NCBI GenBank assembly: GCA_031772625.1
Contig: CM062818.1
Coordinates: forward strand, 1,682,864,167-1,682,928,166
DNA: 64,000 bases
Reading direction: 5' to 3'
Source: Pinus tabuliformis
Taxonomy: Eukaryota; Streptophyta; Pinopsida; Pinales; Pinaceae
In this document: piece by piece, positions 34,300 to 45,290 of the stretch
Position numbering within the stretch: position 1 is the first letter of the stretch
Layout of the letters: each line of letters starts with the position of its first letter
Position numbers and translations under genes: made by a program
The notes under the pieces: model-generated
What the model was told of the DNA's origin: nothing
Database searches by the model: none
The model's input: only the letters and a program-made list of their open reading frames with translations

Positions 34300-34690
34300 T
34301 TACAACAGTGTGACGGTGTATTCTTTCTTGGGTCTCTTACTGTTACACAGCTGGTAAACAAACCTCAACCGTCTTCTTGGAATCCTCGTACTATCCTTTG
34401 CCGCTTCACCATTGTTGCTGATTTAGTAAACTCATGCTGTTCCTGGTGTTTCAGCAACTGTAACTGTGTTTTACCCTTTTTGGACAGTTGCTGATCGTGC
34501 TGTGTCAGCATGGAACTCTGCCGATCTTCTGATAGTTGTTGTTTCCGCTTGTCATTTCCGGTGTTCCAGTTGTTGCAAAATAACGTTTTCCCTGCTTTAG
34601 ATAGTTGTTGTTGCTGGTGTTGTGGCAACTGCGTAGTTGCTATTTCTGGTGTTGCAGCAACTACGAACTATAATTTCTGTAGACTTTAGA
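34300..34690 (-). repeat. Glutamine-codon-rich degenerate repeats in the Copia-2 leader
   Basis: On the minus strand, units with CAGCAACTGTCC or CAACAACTATC plus AAAG-GGTAAAAC recur several times, giving an 87-codon frame with QQLSKAGKT and QQLSKKGKT. I regard it as a degenerate minisatellite in the untranslated leader, not a gene. Confidence 0.5.
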
Positions 34691-34844
34691 CAGTTCAACA
34701 GTTACTTAGCAACTTGGTTAATTTCTCCAAAGATTAATTATAAAGATAACATGAATATGTAATGAATGATTAAACATATATTAATGAGGAGAGTTACTTC
34801 ATACCTTGGAATAATTAGGTCATTATATAATCAAGGCTTTCAAC

Positions 34845-35175
34845 TTATGGACTGAAGAGGGTACTTCATGAATTAATCAACACTATTACCTTTTTCTTCT
34901 TGATTTGTCCTTCTACCATCATGGTTTGAGGAGTGGTAATTCCCACCAATGCATTACAAGGATTCATTTCTTCTTTATCTAGGCTTTTTTCCTATAGTAT
35001 ATCCTCTTTTTTTGACCTTTCTTGCTCATTTTCTTCTTCCTATTCACAATCTATGTAGAATAATTTCTTCTCAGCACACTTATGACCTTTAGTGTATTTG
35101 CTATCACAACTGTAACAATCAGAGGCTTTATTAAACATCTTGGCCATTTCTTTCCTCCTAGGGTTTCGGTCTTTC
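34845..35175 (-). pseudogene. Ty3/gypsy gag zinc knuckle to protease fragment in the Copia-2 leader
   Basis: Read on the minus strand: RRKEMAKMFNKASD, then CYSCDSKYTKGHKCAEKKLF, an acidic linker rich in E and K (with stops), then ALVGITTPQTM, VEGQIKKKKVIVLIN and a stop followed by ST. In Ty3/gypsy elements the end of gag has a C-X2-C...GHKC knuckle followed by an acidic linker and an aspartic protease whose LIDSGST active site follows a VEG-I--K-V-V strand. Here the aspartate position reads N and a stop falls at the glycine-serine, so the site is dead. The fragment points the same way as Copia-2 and lies between its primer-binding site and gag, so it was acquired by the element or inserted in an ancestor. 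Confidence 0.7.
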
Positions 35176-35654
35176 AACTAGGGTTTCCAAAAAAAAAATT
35201 CTTGGATTATCTTCTTCCAACAAAGTATTTTCCAAGTATTTTTTTTAAAATTTTTCCTACTTCAATTTTCAAATTCAGAATCTTACTTTCCCAAATTTTC
35301 CAAATTGACTTAGAAAACCTACAACTTTTTTTTTTGAAAAAAAATCCCTTTTGTTTAATTTCAGTTCCCTGGAAAAAACTTTGTTCTTCAATTCAAAGAA
35401 ATCTTTCAACAAACCTTGAATTTATTCACAAATTTTGAAAAAAAATACCCGACCTTCCAAGATGATCTCTCTTTGATGGGTAATGTTCACGCAGCGCAAC
35501 CTCTGATGCAATGGTAACACGTAGGTGGCCAGCAACAGGTATGCAGCCTGGTCGACGCTTCTCCTTGTCGGCACACAGGTTCTGGACAACGGAACCATGC
35601 AACCACTAGACAGGTTCTAGAAAGCACGAGGGCCTCGGCCAATGGAACCACTCC

Positions 35655-35870
35655 ATGATTTTTCTACGCACTGAACGGGCAGCAATGGTGACGACCTCCT
35701 CAGTCCACGCAGAGAACAACACGCAAAGTGCAGAGGGTTTGGTTTGGCAGTGTAGAACTCTCCACGATTTTGCTACGCACTAAACGGGCAACAACGGTGA
35801 CGGCCTCCTCAGTCCACGCAGAGGGAAGAGGGTTATGTATGGCAGCGTAGAACACTCCACGGGCTCCTCC
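35655..35870. repeat. Degenerate tandem repeat of about 105 bp in the Copia-2 leader
   Basis: Two units share CTACGCACT-AACGGGCA, GGTGACG-CCTCCTCAGTC and CACGCAGAG. The surroundings (35460-35930) are GC-rich compared with the rest of the window. Confidence 0.75.
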
Positions 35871-35993
35871 TCACGGTTTATAAGCCAGCAACAGGCGCAA
35901 CATCCTTGACAGCCTTCAAAAAATTTAATTGCAGGGGATTACACAATTTTTTTTTTCTTTGATACGCATTCGCCTCCAAAACTCAACTCAATT

Positions 35994-36005
35994 GCTCTGA
36001 TACCA
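35994..36005 (-). promoter_or_regulatory. Copia-2 primer-binding site
   Basis: On the minus strand TGGTATCAGAGC lies two bases inside the right LTR and is complementary to initiator tRNA-Met. Confidence 0.93.
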
Positions 36006-36007
36006 TT

Positions 36008-36311
36008 TGTAGTTAATGGAGGTTATAAAACAAGAAAGAAATGAAACCGACAACAACCATACAAGTAATAACTCAGGATTTACGTGGTAAAACCCTGACA
36101 GAGTGTCAAGGAAACATCCACGGGGCAAGGGATTGGAATTTCTATTCAATCAATGAAATGATTCTCTGTTACAATAGTTCGGGCATTCATCAATTTTATA
36201 TGAGCCTCCTTAGTTACATAACTATTGATTCGGTATGAAACTGACTTGTCAATAACTAAAACAATTTATCCAAATTTACATTTACATTAATTTGTTGTCA
36301 AATTACCAACA
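36008..36311 (-). repeat. Copia-2 5' LTR
   Basis: 304 bp on the right side of the element, which is the 5' side for its minus-strand transcription. Followed by the target copy TCTTG at 36312-36316. Confidence 0.93.
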
Positions 36312-36316
36312 TCTTG

Positions 36317-38801
36317 GACCGCTCACTGCTCTTGGTTTGTAGTGGATCTTTTTTGTTTGCATCAATTTAGTGATCTCGTTTACATTTAATGTCAAGATTT
36401 TCCTTTTTATTATCACATTTGTCTTTTTACCCATTGCATAATTATGTTCTACACGTGGTTTTGATTTGAAATGCAACTTGAGTTCTATAATGAATGCCAG
36501 GAGAAATATAGCCCTGCCATTAATACTGTTTCTAAAGATTACTCAATCGGTTTTCTTGCATCCATAGCTTCCTTCAACTCTAACCATTTGTGGCATGTGC
36601 TATCTTTAGTTTTGATTACATCCTATTATGGAATCTCTTAAAAGGATAATTTGCTCATGTATTCTTGACCTTATCATTATTTACTGCATGCAGAATGAGA
36701 AGGACCGTGCAACTATGGTGCCATCTTTAAATTCTATCATCCTCAACTGGCACGTTAGTTCCAATGCACGAGTCACCAATTTTCTCCAACAACTCCTAGT
36801 TCTCATCCCCACTCGGGAAGTCTACCATCATGGTCAATGCCTAGGGCGTCTTTATATAAAACCCTTGTTGGCAAGGTCTTTCTAGTCATGCATTAGTGAT
36901 CCCTCCCCTCGGAGTAGTGTTGGTTTCCCACCGGATTACTTCTCATGTAAGCAATTGATGCTTAACTGTTCATACTATTTGGCTATTATTGTTGTCAATT
37001 GCATCATCTTTATTTTGCCTTGGAAATTTTATAAAATTTCAATTTTGTTTGGCATACCAATTAGGCAGGCCAATTCTCTTTGTGATCGGTACCTCTGGCA
37101 ATTTTATGTCCCAAGCTGAGATTTGTTTGCAGCTTGCTTTGGCATGTTTTTTTTTTTCTTATGGTTTTGAATGCGTGATTCTTGAATCCGTGTGAAATAA
37201 TTTGTGACATGTTTTACTTTTCCGAATGCTAGATCTATTGGGTAGTGCTTTGTACCTGTTACAGTATACGAAGAGGACTAATAAGTCTCATGTCATGTAT
37301 TACTTACAATGCATTTTCTTATTAGACATCATCAAATACTTGAATATTTAGGCTCTTTTGTCCAAATTGTAATAGGTAAAGCAACTATTATCTTGATCTA
37401 TGTCTTGTTAGATCTTGTAGCAATCATCTTGATTTACAAGTTGACATGGCTAAGCGTCTCGATCAAAGAGGACATCATTTAGAGACAGGGCCCTTTTTTT
37501 CATTTGACGTTTTTACATTGGTAGCAAGGGCAAGCAGGTTCAATTTTGGTTAGCATTAGCAACAAGCAATAAATAAGACATTGTTTAGCATCTGGTTCCA
37601 TCCCTTAATTCCAGCAGCCATTTCTTGAAAGTATGTTTGGGTAGTAGGATGAGGACTAATAAGTGTCAAGACATGTATTGGTTACAATGCAATTTTTTAT
37701 TAGACATCTTCAAATACTTCAATATTTAGACTCTGCTGTCCAAATTGTAACTGCTAAAACAACTATTATCTTGATCTTTGTCTTCTTAGATATTAGAGCA
37801 ATCATATTGATCTACAAGTTGACATGGTTAAGTGTCTCAATCGAAGAGGACATCATTTAGAGATTGGTCCCTTTTTTCGATCGACGTTTTTACATTGGTA
37901 GCAAGGGCAGGTAGGTTCAATTTCGTCTCCATTCCACCTGGATGCCCAAACATAGGGCCTCCAACTTTGCAATCGCCGTCAAGCAAAACCTAGAGGGAAA
38001 GTATGTTTCTGAAAAGGTGTGGTCATTGTAAAGATCACTGACAAAAATCTGTTGTGACATGTACATACCATAATTCTAAGGAGAGGAGCATTCCCTCACC
38101 AAATTGTTCCTTGATTGTCTCGGTGTACCCTTATAACTTGTATGATTTTGTGTGTTTCTTCATTCACTCTTGCTTTATCCGAAAAACGCAAAGGGAAATT
38201 GTGTTCATCGAAAGGCATGGTCAACTAGAATCTAAGTTCTACATAAAGACACTGACAGGGAATTTGTCATGACATGTACATACCATAATTCTAAGGAGAG
38301 GATCATTCACAGATCAAATTGTTCCTCGATCTTCTAGGTCTAGTAAGATTTTGCATGTTTCTTCCATCTTGCCCTCCATTGTTTCTTAGAGGATCATTCG
38401 CGCACCAAGTTGTTCCTTGATCTTCTTGGTTTAGTAATATTTTGCATGTTTCTTCCATCCTGTCCTTCATTTTTTCTTTATCGAATTGGGAGTATATTGT
38501 TTACCTTCATTTTTTCCTTATCTAATTGGGAGTATATCGTTTCCCTGATCTGGATTTCATGTTGACAATGTTTAATGTGCTTCTATAGTTACCTTGCTGC
38601 ATGCCAGCCTATATTTCTACATTTTCTGTGGGTGAAGTGTTATAGTTATAGTTTTTATTCCTTTTCTCCTATTTAGGTATTCATACCTTTGTGATAAGCG
38701 TTTTAGTGGCACATCTAAGAGCTACTCTTATATGTACCCTTATAAGATGTTTGAGATATAAAGTGCATGCCGCATTTTGACTGTGTCTTGAAAGTAGTCT
38801 A
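36317..38801. other. Spacer with duplicated segments, no gene recognised
   Basis: No convincing coding frame. The content is two pairs of direct repeats: 37274-37550 with 37652-37925, and two related blocks at about 38020-38140 and 38213-38345 that share ATGTACATACCATAATTC and AAGGAGAGGA. The second pair is related, in inverse orientation, to 18650-18790. Confidence 0.55.
37274..37925 (+). repeat. Direct duplication, period about 378 bp
   Basis: Both copies contain AGGACTAATAAGT, ACTATTATCTTGATC, GAGGACATCATTTAGAGA and GACGTTTTTACATTGGTAGC. Identity is clearly high but with many scattered changes, so it is an old duplication. Confidence 0.8.
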
Positions 38802-38809
38802 ATTTGTAA
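38802..38809. repeat. hAT target-site duplication, left copy
   Basis: ATTTGTAA, repeated exactly at 43192-43199 on the other side of the element. Confidence 0.8.
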
Positions 38810-39884
38810 CAATGTTATCAGAACTAGACCAAACCAGTCAGAACTGGCCAGTTCAACTAGTTAGAGGGAAAAACTGTTTTGGTCTGGTGAACCATACGGT
38901 TTTTGGCTAGTTCAATACTAAATCGGCCCATTCTTGTATGGATCGGTCTTGTACAATGCTATCAAGCAGGGTTGGAATTTCGATTTCTCTTTACTTGTCA
39001 TATACATTTTTTTGACGTTTTAGGTCTTTATTCTTTCTTTCAAAACCATTATGTTTAAAATTTTGCCCTTCAAGGGTGATGCTTTTATAATAAATTAACC
39101 CTTTACCAATAAAGGTTTTATTAAAAAATTACCTTTCAATAACATAGTTATGTTAAAAAATTTCACATTTTTATGATAAGATGAGAAAAAACAAAATGAC
39201 CATAACAAACAAATGACTTATTGAATTCTGAATCTTGGTTTGAAATTATATGGAACACTCACAATAAAATATTCATAACTCTGAAATCAAATGTCCTAGA
39301 CTAGGACATGGCATAGCATTTGTATATATAAGATATGACTAAGGAGATCTTATGTGACATATAAGATGACCAACAAAGTAAAACTATAAGATGGTCTATC
39401 CCCCCATCGTCTCCACAATCATAATAACATGGAATCAATATGGAGGTCCACGATGGAGAGTTTGAAGTCAAGCAAGCACAATGTATTAAAAGTGTTTTAA
39501 TATTTCATAAGTGGCAGTAGATGTTGTTCTTCATGAGCCGATCTTTCAGAGCTTTTAAGTGATATGTTGAGACACTAAAGATCTGGTGCAGACTGTAGTT
39601 GAAGCGACACTTCCATTGTTCCATAGGTGACATGTGACATATGATAACTTTCATAAGGTAAGCTTATTGACACTGTGATAGCCCCCCAACCCAAATAAGC
39701 CAATAAAGATGGGTGGTGAATACACTCAGAGAGAGCAAGTGGCAACAAGTAGGATTGTGGTCCAAATTCATTATGACAAGGAAGAGGCTTTGTGCTTTCA
39801 ACTATGTAATGTTTTGGGCTACGTAGGTTCAATGATGTACTAGCACACTCAAGAAATGATTGTTTGTTTCATTCAAGTGGGATT

Positions 39885-40142
39885 GTTAATGATTTTTGCA
39901 TAAGAGATAAATGCATGTTCATTGAATTTCAGGGAAACTATTTGGACTTGGATTCTAATCCAACTTACCCTGATCAAATGACATTCCTTCCAAGGAGTAT
40001 GAAATATGTTAATGATTTTTGCATAAGAGATAAATGCATGTTCATTGAATTTCAGGGAAACTATTTGGACTTCGATTCTAATCCAACTTACCCTGATCAA
40101 ACAAATTGTGATTTATTGAATGACATTTCTTCCAAGGAGTAT
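39885..40142. repeat. 123-bp tandem duplication inside the hAT element
   Basis: Copies start at 39885 and 40008 with GTTAATGATTTTTGCATAAG. The second copy has an extra AT-rich piece near 40105. The period is a multiple of three, which creates a 109-codon repetitive frame that I do not regard as a gene. Confidence 0.9.
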
Positions 40143-40176
40143 GAAATATGTATTTCCCCCCTTTTCCCTAAGGTGA

Positions 40177-40341
40177 ACATAGTGAACGTTTAGGTGACAC
40201 CTACGAGAATTAAATCATACTAGATCGAGCACCCAATGAGATTTCATCATGAAAAAAACATAGTGAACGTCTAGGTGACACCTACGAGAATTAAATCATA
40301 CTAGATCGAGCACCCAATGAGATCTCATCATGGAAAAAACA
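40177..40341. repeat. 81-bp tandem duplication inside the hAT element
   Basis: Copies start at 40177 and 40258 with ACATAGTGAACGT and end in ATCATG-AAAAAA. Nearly identical. Confidence 0.9.
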
Positions 40342-40405
40342 TTTCAAATAGGCCTTTCATAAAACACATTGCTAGTGATGGATAGAGGAGTAAAACACAA
40401 ACAAT

Positions 40406-40735
40406 GACATTAGTTAAATATATACACAAATTTTACAATTTTTATAAAAGAATTGTGTTTATAAAGTGGAATTATTGACAATTTTTTTTTAGGTCTACAC
40501 AATGTCTTAAAAGCAGGACATTAGTTAAATATATACACAACTTTTACAAATTTGACAAAATAATTGTGTTTATAAAGTGGAATTATTGACATTTTTTTTA
40601 GGTCTAGAGTATGTCTTAAAATTAGGACATTAGTTAAATATATACACAATTTTTACAAATTTTATAAAATAATTGTGTTTATAAAGTGGAATTATTGACA
40701 ATTTTTTTTTTATGTCTAGAGTATGTCTTAAAATC
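40406..40735. repeat. Three tandem copies of a 109-111-bp unit inside the hAT element
   Basis: Units start at 40406, 40517 and 40626 with GACATTAGTTAAATATATAC. Each contains AATTGTGTTTATAAAGTGG and ends with a poly-T tract and TGTCTTAAAA. Confidence 0.9.
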
Positions 40736-40819
40736 GTTTTTGTTTGGCTAAGAGTTTGAGTTCATGAGACATAAAGAAACAAGTTAATGGACGTAGATGT
40801 AGAGGCATTTCAGGGTAAT

Positions 40820-41045
40820 TCCAGGGTCATGGTTTTCTAGAATAACTATGGTGAGTCAACTTGCATTGGAGGGTCATGGTTTTCTGGAATAACTATGGTG
40901 AGTCAACCTGCATTATGATTATCCATAATATGAGTTTGACAATTGAATTATAATTTTTTTCCCAATATGTTAAAAAAAACATTATCCATAATATGAGTTA
41001 AACAATTGAATTATAATTTTTTCCCAATATGTTAAAAAAAACCTA
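40820..41045. repeat. Two further adjacent tandem duplications (about 45 and 63 bp)
   Basis: The first pair shares GGGTCATGGTTTTCT and ATGGTGAGTCAAC (about 40827 and 40872). The second pair shares ATTATCCATAATATGAGTT and CCAATATGTTAAAAAA (about 40918 and 40980). Confidence 0.85.
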
Positions 41046-42086
41046 GATAGAAAATATTAAAATATTGTGGTGAACAATTGGCTATTGTTTTTACTAAAAC
41101 ATCATAAAGAAAACATACTCATTTTCCATAATATGTTAAAAAAGAAAAAAAGAGACAAAAATATTAAATTATTATGGAGAGAAATTCACTAAATATATTT
41201 CAAATGTGTTTTTAACTAAATCATAAAGAAAACAAAAATTGTGTTTATTAAATTCTAATTGTTTAATATTTGAGGAATTTTTAAACCTACTAAATTGATT
41301 TATACATTGAAAAAGGTGATTTAAACAACACAAAACTACAATTTCATTAAAAAATAAATTACTTAATTCTAAAAAAAACTAAAAACTAAAATAGTTAATA
41401 ATAATGGTTATTTAAAAAAATACACATATATAAAATAAACATTTTTCTAAATTTTAATTTTCTATATCAAACACAAAAAATAATAATAATGATTATATTT
41501 ATTAATAAATTAAACAAAAAATGACTCAAAATAATCTCAATATATAATTTTAACTCATATAAATATATATATATAAATAAACACTTTTCTAAATATAAAT
41601 TTAGTACACGACCACATATAAAAAAATAATTATTATTACATATATATTCATAAATTCAAACCAAAACTAATATATTTATATAAAATAAATATAAAAATTA
41701 GCATTTAAAAACAACTATTAAAAAATAACATTTAAAAATAATCATTACTGTAAAGTTCAATCATTATAAGTATGATCAGAGTGCTATTTAAGGTTTCTAA
41801 AATGTAAACCAATTGATGATCAAACACTTCGCCCACTTACAGTACAGGACATATTTCAATTTCTTATTTAGGGTAGAGACTTATATTCTATTCTAATATT
41901 GCAAAGTTTCTAGGAGCGAAATGTCCAGATAATATATTAATAAAATTTTCAAAATATTATAAGCCGTCAAAAACACGTTCTTCACTCTTCAAACCATGTT
42001 ATGCCAGAGGGTCATTTAAAAATTTTCAACGTATTTAACGACTAAAATGGCTTTGACGGGAAAAATGCCCATCAAATTGCAACTCT

Positions 42087-42294
42087 GCTATCAAGGACCC
42101 TTTGAAAACAATCAACCGATTCTTGTACGGATCGGTCTTGTACAATGCTATCAAGGACCCTTTGAAAACAATCAACCAATTCTTGTACGGATCGGTTTTG
42201 TACAATGCTATCAAGGACCCTTTAAAAACAATTAACTGATTCTTGTATGGATCGGTCTTGTACAATGCTATCAAGGACCCTTTGAAAACAATTA
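42087..42294. repeat. Four-copy 60-bp minisatellite inside the hAT element
   Basis: Units start at 42087, 42147, 42207 and 42267 with GCTATCAAGGACCCTTTGAA and carry ATTCTTGTACGGATCGGT. The last unit is partial. Part of one unit also occurs at 38929-38970, near the left end of the same element. Confidence 0.93.
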
Positions 42295-43199
42295 TTTTTT
42301 TAAAGTAATGATTTGTTATTGGAGAAGCCTAGGTTTTGACCAAATTCCTAATATTCAAGCCTATGGCCTTGCTATTGCTATGCAATTCATGGTAATGTTA
42401 AATTCTTAAAGTAAAATGATGAAAATGAAAGATTCATCATTTTACTTAAATTTTTAACATTACCATGAAATGACTCAGGGTGTCTGAGAGTAGTTCCAAA
42501 CTCATTGAATGGAGAAAGTAGAATTTTAGATTCCACTCAAAATCTAGCAAACTAAACAGTTTTTTCAGGATTCGGGGATTGCAATGTTTCGATTGGATTT
42601 TGTCATGTATGAGGGTATGGAACTAGCATATAATTAAGAGCACCAATCCCTCTATATATCTTGATGTTAGTAGTATTGATTGTTGAACTCCTCTATCATG
42701 ATCCTACTAAAAATGTGCCCATCACTCAAACAAAATCTTGAATTGACATTCTAAGCATTTTCTATCTTATTTTAGTGCTTAGAGGGTGATATTGATGATG
42801 AAGATTCCAATATAGGCAAAGATTTTGATGATATGTATGAATTGGTTGTAGCATGATTTTTTTTGGATGCTAGAGGCCATCTAGGGCCTTTTTGTTGATG
42901 TATTTTCGGTTCAGAGATGGATTGCACTCAGTGTTATTTTGGTTATTTGCACCCTTACATGCTATATAAATGAGAACATTTGCTTATTTGTGTATAAATG
43001 GTTTGGATTTATATGGATGAGCATTAATACATAGTTTTTTGTATGTTTGTTTAAATTTGAATATTAAATGTGTTTTTGGTTAACCGGTTTTTTGGTCCAA
43101 TTTTTTTTTTACTGGTTTCAGTGCAGTTTCAATCGATTCCCAGTCCTAGGGGCCTGTTGGTTTGATGACTGGTCCAATTTTGATAACATTTATTTGTAA

Positions 43200-45290
43200 T
43201 GCATATGGCTTATTTCTTTCAAATATTTCATTTCCCTATCACATTAATTAATAGTCTGACCAAAGCTAAATATGATCTTCAACGATGCAGAAGATAAGTA
43301 TTACTTGCCATTGGAAGGACCGAATGCTTCTTCCTTGAAGGATGGTTGGAGTCATCACTTTATGTTTCTTATGTCACTTTGAAGATGTAATTTGTGGTGA
43401 CAATAAGATTGTCTATTCAGTTTTGTGCAAGGGAGTAACACCTTCAATAATATCTTAGTCATATGAAGAAGTTATGGGTTATTGCGTGTTTCTTTTGATA
43501 AGTAAACATAACTTACCATGAGAATGAATAAATGTTTTGTCCTTGCATTATGGTTGAAGTTATCACTTGATATTTCTTATATCACTTTGAAGATGTAATT
43601 TGTAGTGGCAATATGTGGGACATCCAAAATAATTTTTAGTCACATGAAGAAAGTATAGGCTTTATTTTCTCATCAAGAAAGCATCATAAATGTTGTCATG
43701 TTGATGCTATTCGTTGGAAGCCATTAAATCTTTTGTTGATTTATGTTGTTTAATGAATGAATGTTGGTTGTATGTGAGAAGGCAATTGTTAGTTTCAAGA
43801 GGAAGAAATGGAGTATTAATGTGAAACAAAATTCCAAATTATGAATATGTGAGAGTATTTTTGACTTAAAATGATGGAAATCACACTTTGTTGGTTGCCA
43901 AGGTGTTTTAAATACAAAATTGAGGTTAATTACTATTTTAGTATTTTAAAGTATCTTTCACCCAATTGTTTGTATGATAACACTAATTTACCTTCGTAAA
44001 TATATCCATCATAAAAAACTTATTTCAGCATTAGAATGCTATAAACTTTACGATAAATTTGCATCTTTGATTGAATACATTAGAGATATTGTTTTATGAA
44101 GTTTTCTTCTTCGGAAATTAAATTTACATTGTTAAGTTATGGGTATCCATGGATTTTGTTTGAAGGCATGAGAGCCTTTTGGTTTGCAATTAGACTTCCA
44201 TCTTTTATGTTTCAAGTAGAATGCTATGTTGACAAGAAATAAAAATAAGGGTATGCATAAATTCTTGAAATAATGATATAGTAGAAAAGATAGACAGAAA
44301 ATTTGGAGGCACAATGCAACAAGATGTATCATTTGGTTATTAATTTGATAAGGAGTTTGCAATCAACAACTTCTTTGAAAGGATGTCGATTGGGTCATCT
44401 CCAGATGAGGGAAATGAAGAAGAGTTTGTTCAACAAGCCCTTGGAAATGTGGAAATGGAATGCTTGGCTCAAGAGATAAAGTCATCTATGGAGGAACATA
44501 TTGAAGCTAACAATGAACATGCTTTCACTAACATTTTCTTATGATTTGCAAAGTAATTTTGATTTTAGGCTTGTTTAATAGGATATATACAAAGTCAACA
44601 CTTTTGGTATTCCTTTGTGAGGTAAAATCAAATGTTTTTAATTGGATGGCCTATTCTTAGTAGTGACAATAGGATTGTCTATTCTTTTTTGCGCAAATGT
44701 GTGACATCCAAAACAATAATAGTCATATGAAGAAAGTATAGACTTTCTTTTCTCATCAAGAAGTCATCATAAATATTGTCATGATTGATGTTATCGACTC
44801 TCTATGGTTTTTGGAAGCCTTGGAATCTTTGTTGATTTATGTTCTTTAATGAATGAATGTTGGTTATATGTGAGAAGGAAATTGTTGGTTTCAAGAGGAA
44901 GAAATGGAGGATTAATGTGGAACAAAATCCCAAATTACGAATATGTGAGAGTATCTTTGACTTAAAATTATGGAAATCGCACCTTGTTGGTTCCCAAGGT
45001 GTTTTAAACACAAAAATGAGGTTAATTGCTTTTTTAGCATTTTAAAGTATCTTTAACACAAATGTTTGTATGATAACACTACTTTACCTTCTTAAATATA
45101 TTCATCATAAAAAAAACTTATTTTAGCATTAGAATACTATAAACTTTATGATAAATTTGCATCTTTGATTGAATACATTAGAGATGTTGTTTTATGAAGT
45201 TTTCTTATTCAAAAACTAAATTTGCATCATTAAGTTATGGGTATACATGGAATTTTTTGAAGGCATGAGAGCCTTTTGGTTGGCTTGGCA
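43200..45290. other. Spacer built from a long direct duplication
   Basis: Two related blocks of roughly 600 bp, about 43600-44185 and about 44680-45282, share TGTTGATTTATGTT, TTTCAAGAGGAAGAAATGG, GAATATGTGAGAGTAT, TTTGTATGATAACACTA and GAAGGCATGAGAGCCTTTTG. They are spaced by about 1.1 kb. A further diverged repeat of GATGTAATTTGTGGTGACAA lies at 43385 and 43588. No gene family was recognised. Confidence 0.7.
44382..44543 (+). CDS. Small unidentified ORF between the duplicated blocks
   Basis: An ATG-started frame of 53 codons (open upstream from about 44349) with natural-looking acidic composition, containing SPDEGNEEEFVQQALGN and MECLAQEIKSSMEEHIEA. It lies between the two duplicated blocks and occurs once. 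It could be the end of an unrecognised transposon protein. No start context, partner or homologue can be named, so it stays hypothetical. Confidence 0.2.

Larger units (their letters stand above)
29898..36311 (-). mobile_element. Copia-2: complete Ty1/copia LTR retrotransposon, minus strand
   Basis: The element is 6,414 bp with 304-bp LTRs at 29898-30201 and 36008-36311 that differ at about nine positions (roughly 97 percent identity). It has TG...CA ends and a 5-bp target duplication TCTTG (29893-29897 and 36312-36316). The primer-binding site is next to the right LTR, so transcription runs right to left. Order on the minus strand: long leader (about 1.75 kb, with a captured Ty3/gypsy fragment), gag, protease, integrase, reverse transcriptase, RNase H. 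A truncated sister from the same insertion event lies at 5691-6182. One frameshift and several stops inactivate it. Confidence 0.95.
38810..43191. mobile_element. hAT-type DNA transposon remnant with perfect 8-bp target duplication
   Basis: The element starts CAATGTTATCAGAACTAGACC at 38810 and ends with the inverted version (GGTCCAATTTTGATAACATTT) at 43191. Terminal inverted repeats match over roughly the first 22 bases with several mismatches. The octamer ATTTGTAA flanks it on both sides (38802-38809 and 43192-43199). An 8-bp target duplication with CA-TG-type ends is the signature of hAT transposons. At 4,382 bp it is long enough for an autonomous element, but no intact transposase is present. 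Two decayed stretches near the right side (about 42310-42400 and 42770-42860) might be transposase C-terminal remnants. The interior is dominated by serial tandem duplications. Confidence 0.75.

Noticed and set aside
39864-40193. 109-codon open frame with repeated sequence
   Set aside because: It is created by the 123-bp tandem duplication, whose period is a multiple of three. A comparable frame exists on the opposite strand.
42035-42294. 60-bp repeats as a CRISPR array or repeat protein
   Set aside because: The whole 60-bp unit is repeated with no variable spacers, and both strands are open because the period is divisible by three. It is a minisatellite in a plant transposon.
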